Part shown: positions 32,224 through 40,903 of the stretch, piece after piece
Layout: each line of letters opens with the position of its first letter
Numbering within the stretch: position 1 is the stretch's first letter
Source of the DNA: Halobacterium litoreum
Lineage (GTDB): Archaea; Halobacteriota; Halobacteria; Halobacteriales; Halobacteriaceae
Direction of reading: 5' to 3'
Assembly: GCF_021233415.1 (NCBI RefSeq)
Contig: NZ_CP089466.1
Coordinates: forward strand, 1,054,001 to 1,118,000
Length of the DNA stretch: 64,000 nucleotides
The notes under the pieces: model-generated
Told to the model about the DNA's origin: nothing
Database searches by the model: none
The model's input: only the letters and a program-made list of their open reading frames with translations
Program-made: the position numbers and the translations under genes

Positions 32224-34709
32224 ACCGTCTCGCGCTCGTCCTCGTCGCTGTCGTCGTCCTCGCCGGCGTGCCCGCGCCCGCGGCGACAGCGACCGACGCG
32301 TCGGCGCCCACCTACGTCACGGGCGACGTGAACGAGGACACGACGTGGAGCGCCGACGACGGCCCGTACTTCGTCACCGACGACGTGACCGTCGCCCGCG
32401 GTGCGACGCTCACCGTCGAACCCGGCACGACGGTGAACGTCGGCGGCGAAGTGACGCTCACCGTCCGCGGGAGTCTGCATGCGGCCGGAACGGCGGCCAG
32501 CCCCGTCGCGTTCACCACCGCGAAGCCGAACCCCGGTCCGGGGACGTGGGACGCGATTCGCTACGAGGGCGGCGCCGACTCGACGCTCCGCCTCGCCAAC
32601 ACCACCGTCGAGTACGGCGTGACCGGCGTCGAGGTAGCGTCGAGTCAGGGGCGCGTCGTCGTCGACGACGCGACAATTCGAGCGCACGTCCGCACCGGCG
32701 TCGAGACCGTGGGCGTCGACGCCGTGCCGTCGATTCGCGTGACCGACAGCCGCTTCGCCGACATCGGGTACGCGGGCGTGTTGGTCCGCGCGGCCGGCAC
32801 GAACCCGTACGTGGAGTCGGCGCGCGGCGTCGCGGTTCGCGACACGGCCTTCGAGCGTACGGGCCGCCACGGCGTCGCGGTGTGGGCGCGCCAGATTCGC
32901 GGCGTCGCTGTCGCGGGCGGGTCCGTCACGGGCGTCGCCGAGTCCGGCGTCGTCCTCGACACGAGTCGGGCGGCCACCCAGCCGAGCGCGGCGACCGACC
33001 GCGGGCTCTCGAACGTCGCGGTTCGCGGCGTCTCGGTCACCGGTGTCGGCGGCGACGGCGTCCACGTCACGGGCGGCGAACTCGACGACGTCGCGGTGTC
33101 CGGCAACCAGATTCGGGACGTCGATGGCGCGGGCGTCAACGTCTCGCGGGCGCTCGACGTGGACGACTCGCGCATCGCCGGTAACGTCGTGGAGAACGCG
33201 CGAACGGGCGTCAGCGTCGCGGTGTCGAAGCCCTCCGGCGCGCTCCAGGACTTCTCGCTGACGGTGGCGGACAACGAACTCCGCGGGAACGACCGCGACG
33301 GCCTGCGCGTGACGACGGCGTACGTGCTCGCCGACGAGTTCGCCGTCACCGGGAACGAACTTGCCGACAACGGCCGGCACGGCGCGTACGTCGCGACGCC
33401 GGTGTTCGACGAGACGGTCGTCGCGGACAACGTCGTGCGCGAGAACGGCGCGTCCGGCGTCGTCCTCACCGGGAGTCGCGTGCGCGACGTGACGGCGGCC
33501 GACAACCGGTTCGTCGCCAACGACGGAGACGGCCTCGACGTGTGGGCGTCCGGGGAGATGAGCGGTGTGCGCGTCACCGGCAACGACGCGTTCGACAACG
33601 CGCACGTCGGCGTCTCGCTCGACCACCACGCGACCGGCGCGCGAGCGGTGACTGTCGACAACAACACGATAGCCGGAAACCGCTACGGCGTCCGGTACGC
33701 GGGCCCGACCGCGGTGTCGGCGTCGAACAACACCGTCGCGTTCAACACGCGCTCCGGTCGGGACGGCTCCGTCGCGGACGTGGGGCCGTCGACGGGCGTC
33801 GTCTTCGAGGACGTCTCCGCGAACGTGACGTTCCGCGACAACGACGTGTACGGGCACGTCGTCGGGCTCCGGAGCGAGTCCGACGGCTCCGTGGTCGCCG
33901 AGGACAACTACTGGGGCGCTGAGAGCGGGCCGTTCCACGCGACGCTGAACCCCGACGGCGACGGGAACGCCGTGGAACCGGCGCGCGGGAAGGCCGCCGT
34001 CGTACCGTTCGACGAGAGCCCGCACCGCGACCTGCTCGAACGCCCGACGGTGGCGCTCGCCGCGAACCGGACGACCGTCGCGCCGGGCAACGCGGTGGCG
34101 TTCTCGGCGGCCGAGTCGAGCGACGACGCCGGCGTCGAGTCGTACCACTTCGTCGTGGACGGCACGCAACTCCCGGCGCGCGAGACGCCGACGCTCGTGG
34201 AGGCCTTCGAGACGAACGGCACCCACGAGGTGCGCGTCGTCGTGGAGGACGCACAGGGCGTCGAGAGCGCGCGAGCAGCGCGCGTCGAGGTGACTGTCGA
34301 CCCGAACCGGACCGAGTCCGACACCGGCGACGAGACGACCACGCCGGACGACGGTGACGGGAACGCCACGACCACCACGACCACCACGGCACCGACGACG
34401 CAGGCGCCGGCCCAGAGCGGTGGCGGCGGACCGGGACTGCTCGGCGGCCTGTTCTCCGTGTGGGGGCTGCTCGGGTTGCTCGTCTATGTCGTCGCGCTCG
34501 CCGTCGGCGGGTACGCCACGAACGAAGTGCTGAACGGCCGACGGCCGCCCGTGAAGGGGCGTTTCATCCACGTCATCGCGGGCGTCGCGGTGGGGATTTG
34601 GCTCCTCGGAAGCGTGCTCGGGCCCGGGTCGCTGCTCCTCGTCGGTGCGGGCGGCGCCGGCGTCTGGGCGGCCGCGACGGGCGCGCTGTTCGTGCTCGCG
34701 ACGCGGTGA
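32220..34709 (+). CDS. Surface parallel beta-helix (NosD/PbH1-type) protein with membrane anchor
   Basis: An 829-residue protein. The Sec signal is at residues 1-24 (ALVLVAVVVLAGV). Residues about 30-580 hold many short repeats such as VTGNELADNGRHGAYV and NTIAGNRYGVRY, the pattern of PbH1/NosD right-handed beta-helices. The FDN/NYWGAESGPFH block marks the helix cap. Residues about 615-700 form a PKD/Ig-like domain. A Thr-rich tract (TTTTTTT) leads to three hydrophobic C-terminal helices. The GTG start overlaps the previous stop by four bases. It probably binds a polysaccharide or a partner surface protein. Confidence 0.8.
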   Translation: MNRLALVLVAVVVLAGVPAPAATATDASAPTYVTGDVNEDTTWSADDGPYFVTDDVTVARGATLTVEPGTTVNVGGEVTLTVRGSLHAAGTAASPVAFTTAKPNPGPGTWDAIRYEGGADSTLRLANTTVEYGVTGVEVASSQGRVVVDDATIRAHVRTGVETVGVDAVPSIRVTDSRFADIGYAGVLVRAAGTNPYVESARGVAVRDTAFERTGRHGVAVWARQIRGVAVAGGSVTGVAESGVVLDTSRAATQPSAATDRGLSNVAVRGVSVTGVGGDGVHVTGGELDDVAVSGNQIRDVDGAGVNVSRALDVDDSRIAGNVVENARTGVSVAVSKPSGALQDFSLTVADNELRGNDRDGLRVTTAYVLADEFAVTGNELADNGRHGAYVATPVFDETVVADNVVRENGASGVVLTGSRVRDVTAADNRFVANDGDGLDVWASGEMSGVRVTGNDAFDNAHVGVSLDHHATGARAVTVDNNTIAGNRYGVRYAGPTAVSASNNTVAFNTRSGRDGSVADVGPSTGVVFEDVSANVTFRDNDVYGHVVGLRSESDGSVVAEDNYWGAESGPFHATLNPDGDGNAVEPARGKAAVVPFDESPHRDLLERPTVALAANRTTVAPGNAVAFSAAESSDDAGVESYHFVVDGTQLPARETPTLVEAFETNGTHEVRVVVEDAQGVESARAARVEVTVDPNRTESDTGDETTTPDDGDGNATTTTTTTAPTTQAPAQSGGGGPGLLGGLFSVWGLLGLLVYVVALAVGGYATNEVLNGRRPPVKGRFIHVIAGVAVGIWLLGSVLGPGSLLLVGAGGAGVWAAATGALFVLATR

Positions 34710-34816
34710 CCGCGACTCGACTCGACTCGACTTCCCGGCTACTCGCCGTCATCTGGTAACCAACTGAACGCCAGAGCGCAGTGATTTCGACGGTTATGAG
34801 GGCTGTCGCGGGAGAA

Positions 34817-34850
34817 GGCTTAACCGAACGCTCGACTTACGGCGCGTAAG
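34817..34850 (+). promoter_or_regulatory. Promoter with inverted repeat CTTACG-GCG-CGTAAG
   Basis: A TATA-like GGCTTAACC (34817-34825) is followed by perfect six-base arms with a three-base centre (34836-34850), ending nine bases before the next ATG. The arms lie at the expected transcription start, as a repressor operator would. Confidence 0.5.
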
Positions 34851-34859
34851 ACTCACCTA

Positions 34860-35084
34860 ATGATTCGCTGTCCAGAGCCCGACTGCGGGTGGCAGGCAAT
34901 CGCGCCGTCGGACGACGCGGCGCGCGAGCAGTACGCCGAAAACGTCGTCGACGCGCACACGGAATCGGTCGACGCGGACGTCCCCGACGGGATGGTGCAG
35001 GTGCGAGTCGGGGACGGCGAGTGGCGCACGATGACCGCCGAGCAGGCCGCGACGTTCCACGACGCCGCCGAGACCGACGACTGA
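34860..35084 (+). CDS. Small CPxxxC haloarchaeal protein
   Basis: A 74-residue protein starting MIRCPEPDCGWQA. The CxxxxC pair at the N-terminus (Cys4 and Cys9) with histidines later (AHTES, TFHDA) suggests a small zinc ribbon-like or C2H2-like domain. Such proteins recur in haloarchaea. Function unknown. It lies behind an inverted repeat in its promoter and 50 bases before hsp20. Confidence 0.6.
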   Translation: MIRCPEPDCGWQAIAPSDDAAREQYAENVVDAHTESVDADVPDGMVQVRVGDGEWRTMTAEQAATFHDAAETDD

Positions 35085-35134
35085 CGCGAACAGCGACCGT
35101 ATAACTACGGCAACGCGGCGACTCCCTGTGCGTA

Positions 35135-35506
35135 ATGACCCCGAATCGCCGCGCGGCCGACCGAGCGAGGCGGACCGAGCGACCCGTGATGCCGGCGGAC
35201 GCGTTCGCCGTGGACGTCGAGGACCGCGGGCGCGAGTTCGTTGTGAGCGCTGACCTCCCCGGACTGCGGACGCAGGACATCGACGTGACGGTGAAGAAAG
35301 ACCGCGTGCGCATCGCCGCCGACTTCGAGAACGACGAGGACGGACGCTACCTCCGGCGAGGCCGCGAGCGCGCGTCCGGCGAGCGCGTTCGCGTGCTCCG
35401 CCTCCCGCAGCGCGTCGACGAGAAGCGCGTGTCCGCGTCGTTTCAGGACGGCGTGCTCCGCGTGCACTTGCGGAAGGCGGGCGGGCGGAGCGTCGACGTG
35501 TCCTAA
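35135..35506 (+). CDS. Hsp20/alpha-crystallin family small heat-shock protein
   Basis: A 123-residue protein with the alpha-crystallin fold: FAVDVEDRGREFVVSADLPGL, an acidic DFENDEDGRYLRRGRER loop, LRLPQRVDEKRVSASFQDGVLRVHLRK. The basic start (RRAADRARRTER) is unusual. It acts as a chaperone holding unfolded proteins. It converges with the next gene, the two stops overlapping by two bases. Confidence 0.88.
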   Translation: MTPNRRAADRARRTERPVMPADAFAVDVEDRGREFVVSADLPGLRTQDIDVTVKKDRVRIAADFENDEDGRYLRRGRERASGERVRVLRLPQRVDEKRVSASFQDGVLRVHLRKAGGRSVDVS

Positions 35507-35817
35507 TCGTACGCGAGGCGGTTGAACTCGTAGCGATAGGTGCGCCCCGTCGTCTTCACGACGAGACGCGGGTCGTTGCCCTCCCACTCGACGCGGTCGA
35601 AGTGTTCGCCGAGCGCGCCCGGATTGAGGGAGTCCGGGGGGTTCTCGACGTCGAAGTAGAGGCGGGCAGTCGGTCGCTTCGCCTCGTCGACGCGGGTCGC
35701 TTCGACGGCGAGGACGTTCCCGCTGTCTCGGACGTCGACTTCGCCCGAGAACTCCCACGTTCCGTCGCCGGTGCGAATCTGTTTGCCGCCGAGTTCCGGC
35801 CACGTCGTGTCGGCCAT
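35503..35817 (-). CDS. Conserved haloarchaeal protein, unknown function
   Basis: A 104-residue protein from ATG 35817 (MADTTWPELGGKQI), mostly beta strands with GTWEFSGEVDVRDSGNVLAVEA, ARLYFDVENPPDSLNP and DPRLVVKTTGRTYRYEFNRLAYD. It is probably a small beta-barrel domain. A much longer frame runs upstream to 36645, but it is the shadow of other genes. Function unknown. Confidence 0.7.
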   Translation of the reverse strand: MADTTWPELGGKQIRTGDGTWEFSGEVDVRDSGNVLAVEATRVDEAKRPTARLYFDVENPPDSLNPGALGEHFDRVEWEGNDPRLVVKTTGRTYRYEFNRLAYD

Positions 35818-35870
35818 GACTTCTCGGACGGCGACCAGACAGATTGTCGTTTCGACAGGATGGCTGTGGG

Positions 35871-36257
35871 CTACGTCACGGTGACCGACAGCGACCGCGT
35901 CCGGGGGCCGTCGCACTCCACGAACAGGACGGCCTGCCACGTGCCGAGCGCGAGGTCGCCGTCCCGAACCGGTATCGTCGCGCTCTCGCCGAGCAGCATC
36001 GCGCGCAGGTGGGCGTCGGCGTTGTCGTCCACGCGGTCGTGGTCGTAGTCGCCGTTGGCGGGCACGAGGGCGTCGAGCGCTCGCTCCAGGTCTCGAAGCA
36101 GTCCCGACTCGGGTTCGTTCACCGCGACGCCGGCGGTCGTGTGCGGGACGTAGACGGTGCAGACGCCGCGCTCGCAGTCCTCGGGAATCGCGTCGCGCAC
36201 GGCGTCGGTCACGTCGCGGACCTCGACGCGCTCGCTCGTGGACACCTCGATGGACAT
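35871..36257 (-). CDS. yjbQ: YjbQ/UPF0047 family protein
   Basis: A 128-residue protein with the UPF0047 pattern: the CTVYVPHTTAGVAVNEPE metal-site region, DHDRVDDNADAHLRAMLLG and the LALGTWQAVLFVECDGPR signature. Some members have secondary thiamine-phosphate-synthase activity; physiological role unknown. The start is ATG 36257, following the CapA-like gene in the same direction by 39 bases. Confidence 0.88.
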   Translation of the reverse strand: MSIEVSTSERVEVRDVTDAVRDAIPEDCERGVCTVYVPHTTAGVAVNEPESGLLRDLERALDALVPANGDYDHDRVDDNADAHLRAMLLGESATIPVRDGDLALGTWQAVLFVECDGPRTRSLSVTVT

Positions 36258-36296
36258 ACCTCGGGCTACGACGCGGGCGAACAAGAGCGTGGGCGG

Positions 36297-37280
36297 TCAC
36301 AGCGAGAGGACGAGGGCGTCGCCGTCCCGGTCGAAGGAGGTGCCGAAGGGCTCGGAGCGCTCGCGCATCCGCTCGCGGCTCCACACCGCGGCCTCGTCGG
36401 TCGCCTCGCGGACCGCGCAGTCCTCGATTTCCGTCGGATGGAGGCGCAGCGTCGCCGGCGCGCCGCCCTTGACCACTACCTCGAAGCAGAACCCGCGGTC
36501 GTTCCGGAGCGTCGCGTCCACCGCGTAGTCGTCTACGAAGTCGCCGGTGTCGTAGAGTATCGGCGCGCCGTCGTACACCTCGACGCCCTGGAAGACGTGG
36601 GCGCTGTGGCCGTGAACCACGTCGACGCCCGAGTCCACGAACCACTTCGCGAACGCCCGGAAGCGCGCGGGCGGCGAGACCACCATGTTCGGCCCCCAGT
36701 GCAGGGACGCCACCACGAGGTCGGGGTCGGTCGCGTCGGCGCGGGCCAGCGCCTCCTCGACGGTCGCGCGCGTCTCGGGATTCTCAACGTCGATTTCGAC
36801 GTGCGCGGTACCGGACGCGGAGTCGGTGGCCGCGTACTCGGGCGTGTTGTCGGTCAGCGACACGAACGCCACGTCGAGGCCGTCGGCGGTCACGACCGCG
36901 GGGTCGAGCGCGTCGTCGCGCGTGCGTCCCGCCCCCGAGTGCGCGATGCCGCCGTCGTCGAGCGCGTCCAGCGTGTCCAGTAGGGCCTCGGTCTCGAAGT
37001 CGAGGACGTGGTTGTTCGCGAGCGCACAGCAGTCCACGCCCGCCCGCTCCAGTGCCGGCACCGCCCACTCGGGGTCGGCCCGGAAGTGGAAGGTGTGGTC
37101 GGTGCGGCGCCACGGCTGCCCCCGGTCGGACAGGCAACACTCGAGGTTCGCGAACAGGCCGTCGAACTCGCGGAGGAAATCCAGGCAGTCGCCCCACACC
37201 GCCTCGACCGAACGCGACCGCTGTTTGTCGTCGACCTGCCGCCCGAGCATCACGTCGCCGACGAACCCGAGTCGCGTCAT
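36297..37280 (-). CDS. CapA/PgsA-like metallophosphatase-fold protein
   Basis: A 327-residue protein of the PGA_cap family: the MTRLGFVGDVMLGRQVD start, NLECCLSD, ALANNHVLDF and SLHWGPNMV, with VVHGHSAHVFQGVEVY near the metal centre. In bacteria CapA acts in poly-gamma-glutamate capsule export; here no signal peptide is seen, so it may be cytoplasmic. It follows the coiled-coil gene on the same strand by nine bases. Confidence 0.85.
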   Translation of the reverse strand: MTRLGFVGDVMLGRQVDDKQRSRSVEAVWGDCLDFLREFDGLFANLECCLSDRGQPWRRTDHTFHFRADPEWAVPALERAGVDCCALANNHVLDFETEALLDTLDALDDGGIAHSGAGRTRDDALDPAVVTADGLDVAFVSLTDNTPEYAATDSASGTAHVEIDVENPETRATVEEALARADATDPDLVVASLHWGPNMVVSPPARFRAFAKWFVDSGVDVVHGHSAHVFQGVEVYDGAPILYDTGDFVDDYAVDATLRNDRGFCFEVVVKGGAPATLRLHPTEIEDCAVREATDEAAVWSRERMRERSEPFGTSFDRDGDALVLSL

Positions 37281-37289
37281 CCCCGGCGC

Positions 37290-37559
37290 TCAGACCGTCC
37301 GCTTCAGCGCGTCGAGGCGCTCCTGCAGTTTCTCGACGGCTTCCTCGGCCTCCTCGCCGAGTTGGTCGGCGTCCTGCTCGACGCGGTTCTTGACGTGGCC
37401 GGACGTCTCGCCGTCGTTCGCCTCGACGCGCCGCCGGACGGATTCGAGTTCGTCGCCGAACCGGTCGAGCAGTTCCACCGTCAACTCGATTTCGTCGAAC
37501 AGCGCGTCCACGCGCCCCGAACCGACCGTCGAGAGGTTCTCCGCTGGTTCGTCGTTCAT
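37290..37559 (-). CDS. Small coiled-coil protein
   Basis: An 89-residue acidic helical protein from ATG 37559 (MNDEPAENLSTV). Long heptad-like stretches (IELTVELLDRFGDELESVRRRVE and EEAEEAVEKLQERLDALK) suggest a coiled coil. A larger frame upstream to 37913 is a shadow of the alpha/beta hydrolase gene. Function unknown. Confidence 0.6.
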   Translation of the reverse strand: MNDEPAENLSTVGSGRVDALFDEIELTVELLDRFGDELESVRRRVEANDGETSGHVKNRVEQDADQLGEEAEEAVEKLQERLDALKRTV

Positions 37560-37783
37560 GCACCGGGGTACGCGGCGAGCGCGCATCGTTAGTCGGCGGC
37601 TACTGCGCTCCGGCGACGCGGTCGGCGAACCCGGCCACGCGCGCTCGGTCCGTTCGCGGCGTCGCTGCCGACGAACGGCCACTATCCGGTCGGCGACGCG
37701 CACGCAGTCGGGGAGGGAGGCGCAGCGTCGCTGCTCGCAGGGCGTCGGGAGACGGAAGGTCTCGCCGACCGACAGGAACACGC

Positions 37784-38419
37784 GTGCCAGCCGAACGAAC
37801 CGTCTCCATTCCCATCGACGGCGTCGAACTCGACGGCGCGCTCGCCGTGCCCGAGGGCGCGACCGGCCTCGTGGTGTTCGCGCACGGGAGCGGGTCGAGC
37901 CGCCACAGCCCACGGAACGCGTTCGTCGCCGAGGAACTGCGCGAGCGCGCGCTCGGCACGCTCCTGTTCGACCTGCTCACCGAAACCGAGGACCAGCGCC
38001 GCGAGACCCGCTTCGACGTCTCGCTGTTGACCGACCGCCTCCTCGGCGCGACCGACTGGCTCGCAGAACAGTCCGAGACCGCCGACCTCGCGGTCGGCTA
38101 CTTCGGGTCGAGTACGGGCGCGGCCGCCGCGTTGCGGGCCGCCGCGCGACGCCCCGGTCGCGTCGGTGCCGTCGTCTCCCGCGGCGGGCGCGTCGACCTC
38201 GCCGGCGACGACGTCGAGGGTGTGCGAGCGCCGACGCTGTTCGTCGTCGGCGGCGCCGACACGCAAGTGCTGGAACTGAACCGCGAGGCCTACGAGCGCC
38301 TCCCCGGCGAGCGCGCGCTCCACGTCGTCGAGGGCGCCGAACACCTCTTCGAGGGGGCCGGCGAACTCGACGAGGTCGCGGGCGTCGCCGGCGACTGGTT
38401 CGTCACCCACCTCGCGTGA
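37784..38419 (+). CDS. Dienelactone-hydrolase-like alpha/beta hydrolase
   Basis: A 211-residue alpha/beta hydrolase starting with GTG 37784. The fold is visible in LVVFAHGSGSSRHSPRN (oxyanion), the nucleophile elbow GYFGSSTGAAAA, FVVGGADTQVL (acid) and GAEHLFEGAG (His). Substrate unknown. It converges with the CBS-domain gene, with one base between the stops. The 224 bases before it hold no clear feature. Confidence 0.83.
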   Translation: MPAERTVSIPIDGVELDGALAVPEGATGLVVFAHGSGSSRHSPRNAFVAEELRERALGTLLFDLLTETEDQRRETRFDVSLLTDRLLGATDWLAEQSETADLAVGYFGSSTGAAAALRAAARRPGRVGAVVSRGGRVDLAGDDVEGVRAPTLFVVGGADTQVLELNREAYERLPGERALHVVEGAEHLFEGAGELDEVAGVAGDWFVTHLA

Positions 38420-38420
38420 G

Positions 38421-38843
38421 TCAGTACGGCGGCGACTCCGCCTCCACGACCTTCGAGAGGTTCGCGAGTTCGTCCGACAGCAACACCACGAAGTCGTCCA
38501 TCGTGACGATGCCCGCGACGTTGTCGTCCTCGTCTACCACGGGAAGCCGGCGGACGGCGTGGTCGCGCATCGTGCGCGTCGCCTCGAAGATGCCGTCGCT
38601 CATCGCGACCGTCGTCAGCGCCTCCGCCATGATGTCTTCGGCGGTCGTCTCCGTCGGGTCGCGTCTCGGCTCCAACACCTCGACCACGAGGTCGCGGTCG
38701 GTCACGATGCCGATGGGTTCGTTGTCGTTCACGATGATGACGCTCCCGACGTTCTCCTCGACCATCACGGTCGCGAGGTTGCCCGCGGTCTGGTCGCCGT
38801 GCGCGGTCATGACCGCCGTTCTCGCCACGTCTGCGACTGGCAT
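38421..38843 (-). CDS. Two-CBS-domain protein
   Basis: A 140-residue protein made of two CBS motifs: MVEENVGSVIIVNDNEPIGIVTDRDLV and MRDHAVRRLPVVDEDDNVAGIVTMDDFV. CBS pairs bind adenosyl nucleotides and regulate partner enzymes or transporters. The start is ATG 38843 (MPVADVARTAVM). The frame runs further to 38954 but with an unlikely basic leader. Confidence 0.9.
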   Translation of the reverse strand: MPVADVARTAVMTAHGDQTAGNLATVMVEENVGSVIIVNDNEPIGIVTDRDLVVEVLEPRRDPTETTAEDIMAEALTTVAMSDGIFEATRTMRDHAVRRLPVVDEDDNVAGIVTMDDFVVLLSDELANLSKVVEAESPPY

Positions 38844-38979
38844 AGTGTCTCGACGGTCGCACCGTACCCCTATTGTTGTCCGTAGCCTTCGACGGCGTGC
38901 GTCGAGTAAGGAGCCGTGAACGCGGCGCCGGCCGCGAACGCACCCAATAACCAACGTCCGCTACGGCGATGATTCGGGC

Positions 38980-39408
38980 ATGAACTTCGACGAGTTCACC
39001 GGTACCGTCCAGCACCGACTCGAACTCCCCGGCACCGGTCAGGCCGTGCGCGCGATTCGCGCGACGCTTTCCACCCTCGGCGAACGCATCCCCGAGGGCG
39101 ACGCCCGCAACATCGCGAGTTCGCTCCCGATGGAAGTCGACTGGTATCTCACCGGCGCCGTCCACGAACACGGCCAGCGATTCGACTGGTCGGCGTTCGT
39201 CGACAGAGTCACCGAAATCGAGGGCGTCGACCGGCCCGAGGCCGCCTACCACGCGCAAGTCGTCGTCGACCTCGTCTGTTCGGTCGTCCCCGAAGCCGAC
39301 GTGCGCCAACTCCGCGACCAACTCCCCGAGAGCGAGGACGACGAGAACTGGGGGAAACTGTTCGGCATCGTCGACGCCGGCGGCTGGGAGGCCACACACG
39401 GCGAGTGA
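38980..39408 (+). CDS. DUF2267-family protein
   Basis: A 142-residue protein that follows DUF2267: MNFDEFTGTVQHRLEL, AIRATLSTLGERIPEGDARNIASSLP, FDWSAFVDRVTEIEGVD. It is helical and probably cytoplasmic. In bacteria it occurs near stress genes; function unknown. It diverges from the CBS gene, with 136 bases between starts. Confidence 0.85.
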   Translation: MNFDEFTGTVQHRLELPGTGQAVRAIRATLSTLGERIPEGDARNIASSLPMEVDWYLTGAVHEHGQRFDWSAFVDRVTEIEGVDRPEAAYHAQVVVDLVCSVVPEADVRQLRDQLPESEDDENWGKLFGIVDAGGWEATHGE

Positions 39409-39472
39409 GCCGACACGGCCCGTCACCTGCTGGTAGCCGAACGGTTTTCTCTCGCAGACCCCGAAGCCGGAT

Positions 39473-40501
39473 ATGGACCTCTCTGTCGTCGACCTCTCCC
39501 CCGTCCCCGACGGCGGCACCGCCGCCGACGCGTACGAGCAGACGGTCGAAGCCGCGAAGCAGGCCGAAGCACTCGGCTTCGAGCGCTTCTGGGTCGCCGA
39601 GCACCACGGGATGGCCGACCGCGTCGCCGGCACGACGCCGGAAGTGTTGCTCGGCCACCTCGCCGCCGAAACCGACTCGATTCGCCTCGGGTCGGGCGCC
39701 GTCCTCCTCAACCACTACCAGCCGTTCAAGGTCGCCGAGCAGTTCGGCGCGCTCGACGGACTCGCGCCCGGTCGCATCGACGCCGGGCTCGGGCGCGCGA
39801 ACGGGTCGCCCGCCGTCGACCGCGCGCTCGGCACCGAGCGACACGTCCAGAACCCCGATGAGGACCACCGCGAGAAAATCGAGGCCGTGGTCACGCACCT
39901 CGACGACGCGTTCCCGGACGACCACGCCTACAGCGACGTGACGATTCCGCGCGCCGGCGGCGACACCCCGATGCCGTGGGTGCTCGGGTCGAGTCCGTCG
40001 AGTGCGAAAGTCGCGGGCGAACTCGGTCTGCGGTACTGCTTCGCGGGGTTCATCCGCCCGATGTTCGCGACGCACGCCTTCGACGCGTACCGCGAGCACT
40101 TCCAGCCGTCGCCGTTCGCGAGCGGCGTCGACGAACCGGAAGCGATGGTCGCGGTGAACGCGGTGTGCGCCGAGACGGACGCGGAAGCCGCCCGCCAGCG
40201 CGCCGTCGCCGAAGCCGCCTTCGAGCGCATGAAACGCGGCGAACCCGGCACGACGCCGAGCGTCGAGGACGCCATCGACGAACTCGGGGGCGTTCCGGAC
40301 CCGACGCCCGCGACGCTCGACGACGACGAGTGGCCGCGCGCAATCTCGGGCGACCCGGACACGCTGTCGGGCCTCCTCGACCAACTCGCGGACCGCGTCG
40401 GCGTCGGCGAAGTGATGATTCAACACGTCGTCGCCGACCACGAGACGGCGCTGCGCTCGCACGAACTCATCGCCGACGGCGTCGGCCTGACGCCGCGCTG
40501 A
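39473..40501 (+). CDS. LLM-class (luciferase-like) flavin/F420-dependent oxidoreductase
   Basis: A 342-residue bacterial-luciferase-fold protein with RFWVAEHHGM near residue 40, the GSGAVLLNHYQPFKVAEQFG block and RIDAGLGRANGSP. It is similar in size and order to the MsnO8 subfamily. It may use FMN or F420; the substrate is unknown. The gene starts 64 bases after the DUF2267 gene. Confidence 0.85.
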   Translation: MDLSVVDLSPVPDGGTAADAYEQTVEAAKQAEALGFERFWVAEHHGMADRVAGTTPEVLLGHLAAETDSIRLGSGAVLLNHYQPFKVAEQFGALDGLAPGRIDAGLGRANGSPAVDRALGTERHVQNPDEDHREKIEAVVTHLDDAFPDDHAYSDVTIPRAGGDTPMPWVLGSSPSSAKVAGELGLRYCFAGFIRPMFATHAFDAYREHFQPSPFASGVDEPEAMVAVNAVCAETDAEAARQRAVAEAAFERMKRGEPGTTPSVEDAIDELGGVPDPTPATLDDDEWPRAISGDPDTLSGLLDQLADRVGVGEVMIQHVVADHETALRSHELIADGVGLTPR

Positions 40502-40903
40502 CGCCGCCACCACCGCCGGTCGGTTGTCCTGTCGGTTCTCTCACGCTACCGCCTCGCCTCGCTGTTGCCCGCCGGCATCTCGCACCCGTCTTCGAGCACA
40601 GCGAACGCACCGACGAGTGGCGACGCAAGTCCGACGCGACTGTTCGGTCGCGAGGGGGTAACCGAACGACGGTGGCCGTCTCTCCGAGGCGGTCGGATGG
40701 TCGACCGCGGGTCGCGAACTCTCGCCGGGAGCGGCAGTCGATGGCGGTTCTAGGGGAGACGACGCGAGACCCACAGAACTGATGACTGATTTACTAATTC
40801 TCGGTCTCGCTCTCTATCGAAAGGCAGGTACTACTGCATTACGTCGGTGTATGCGGTATATACTCATATTCTAGAATGCTGTAACGTACGAACGGTGGGA
40901 CCG
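40502..40903. other. 402-base intergenic region with promoter and palindrome
   Basis: The first 300 bases hold no supported gene or clear repeat; short frames there lack family features. The last 100 are A+T-rich and contain a palindromic TATA (GTATATAC, 40856-40863) and ATTCTAGAAT (40868-40877), both just ahead of the Tat lipoprotein gene at 40904. Confidence 0.55.
40856..40877 (+). promoter_or_regulatory. TATA element and palindromic operator ATTCTAGAAT
   Basis: GTATATAC is a near-ideal TATA box and is followed by a ten-base perfect palindrome that ends 26 bases before the ATG. The palindrome contains CTAG, a tetranucleotide rare in haloarchaeal DNA. Repression from this position is plausible. 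Confidence 0.5.

Noticed and set aside
37560-37783. 224-base gap before the alpha/beta hydrolase gene
   Set aside because: Frames there are shadows; no TATA, repeat or hairpin stood out.
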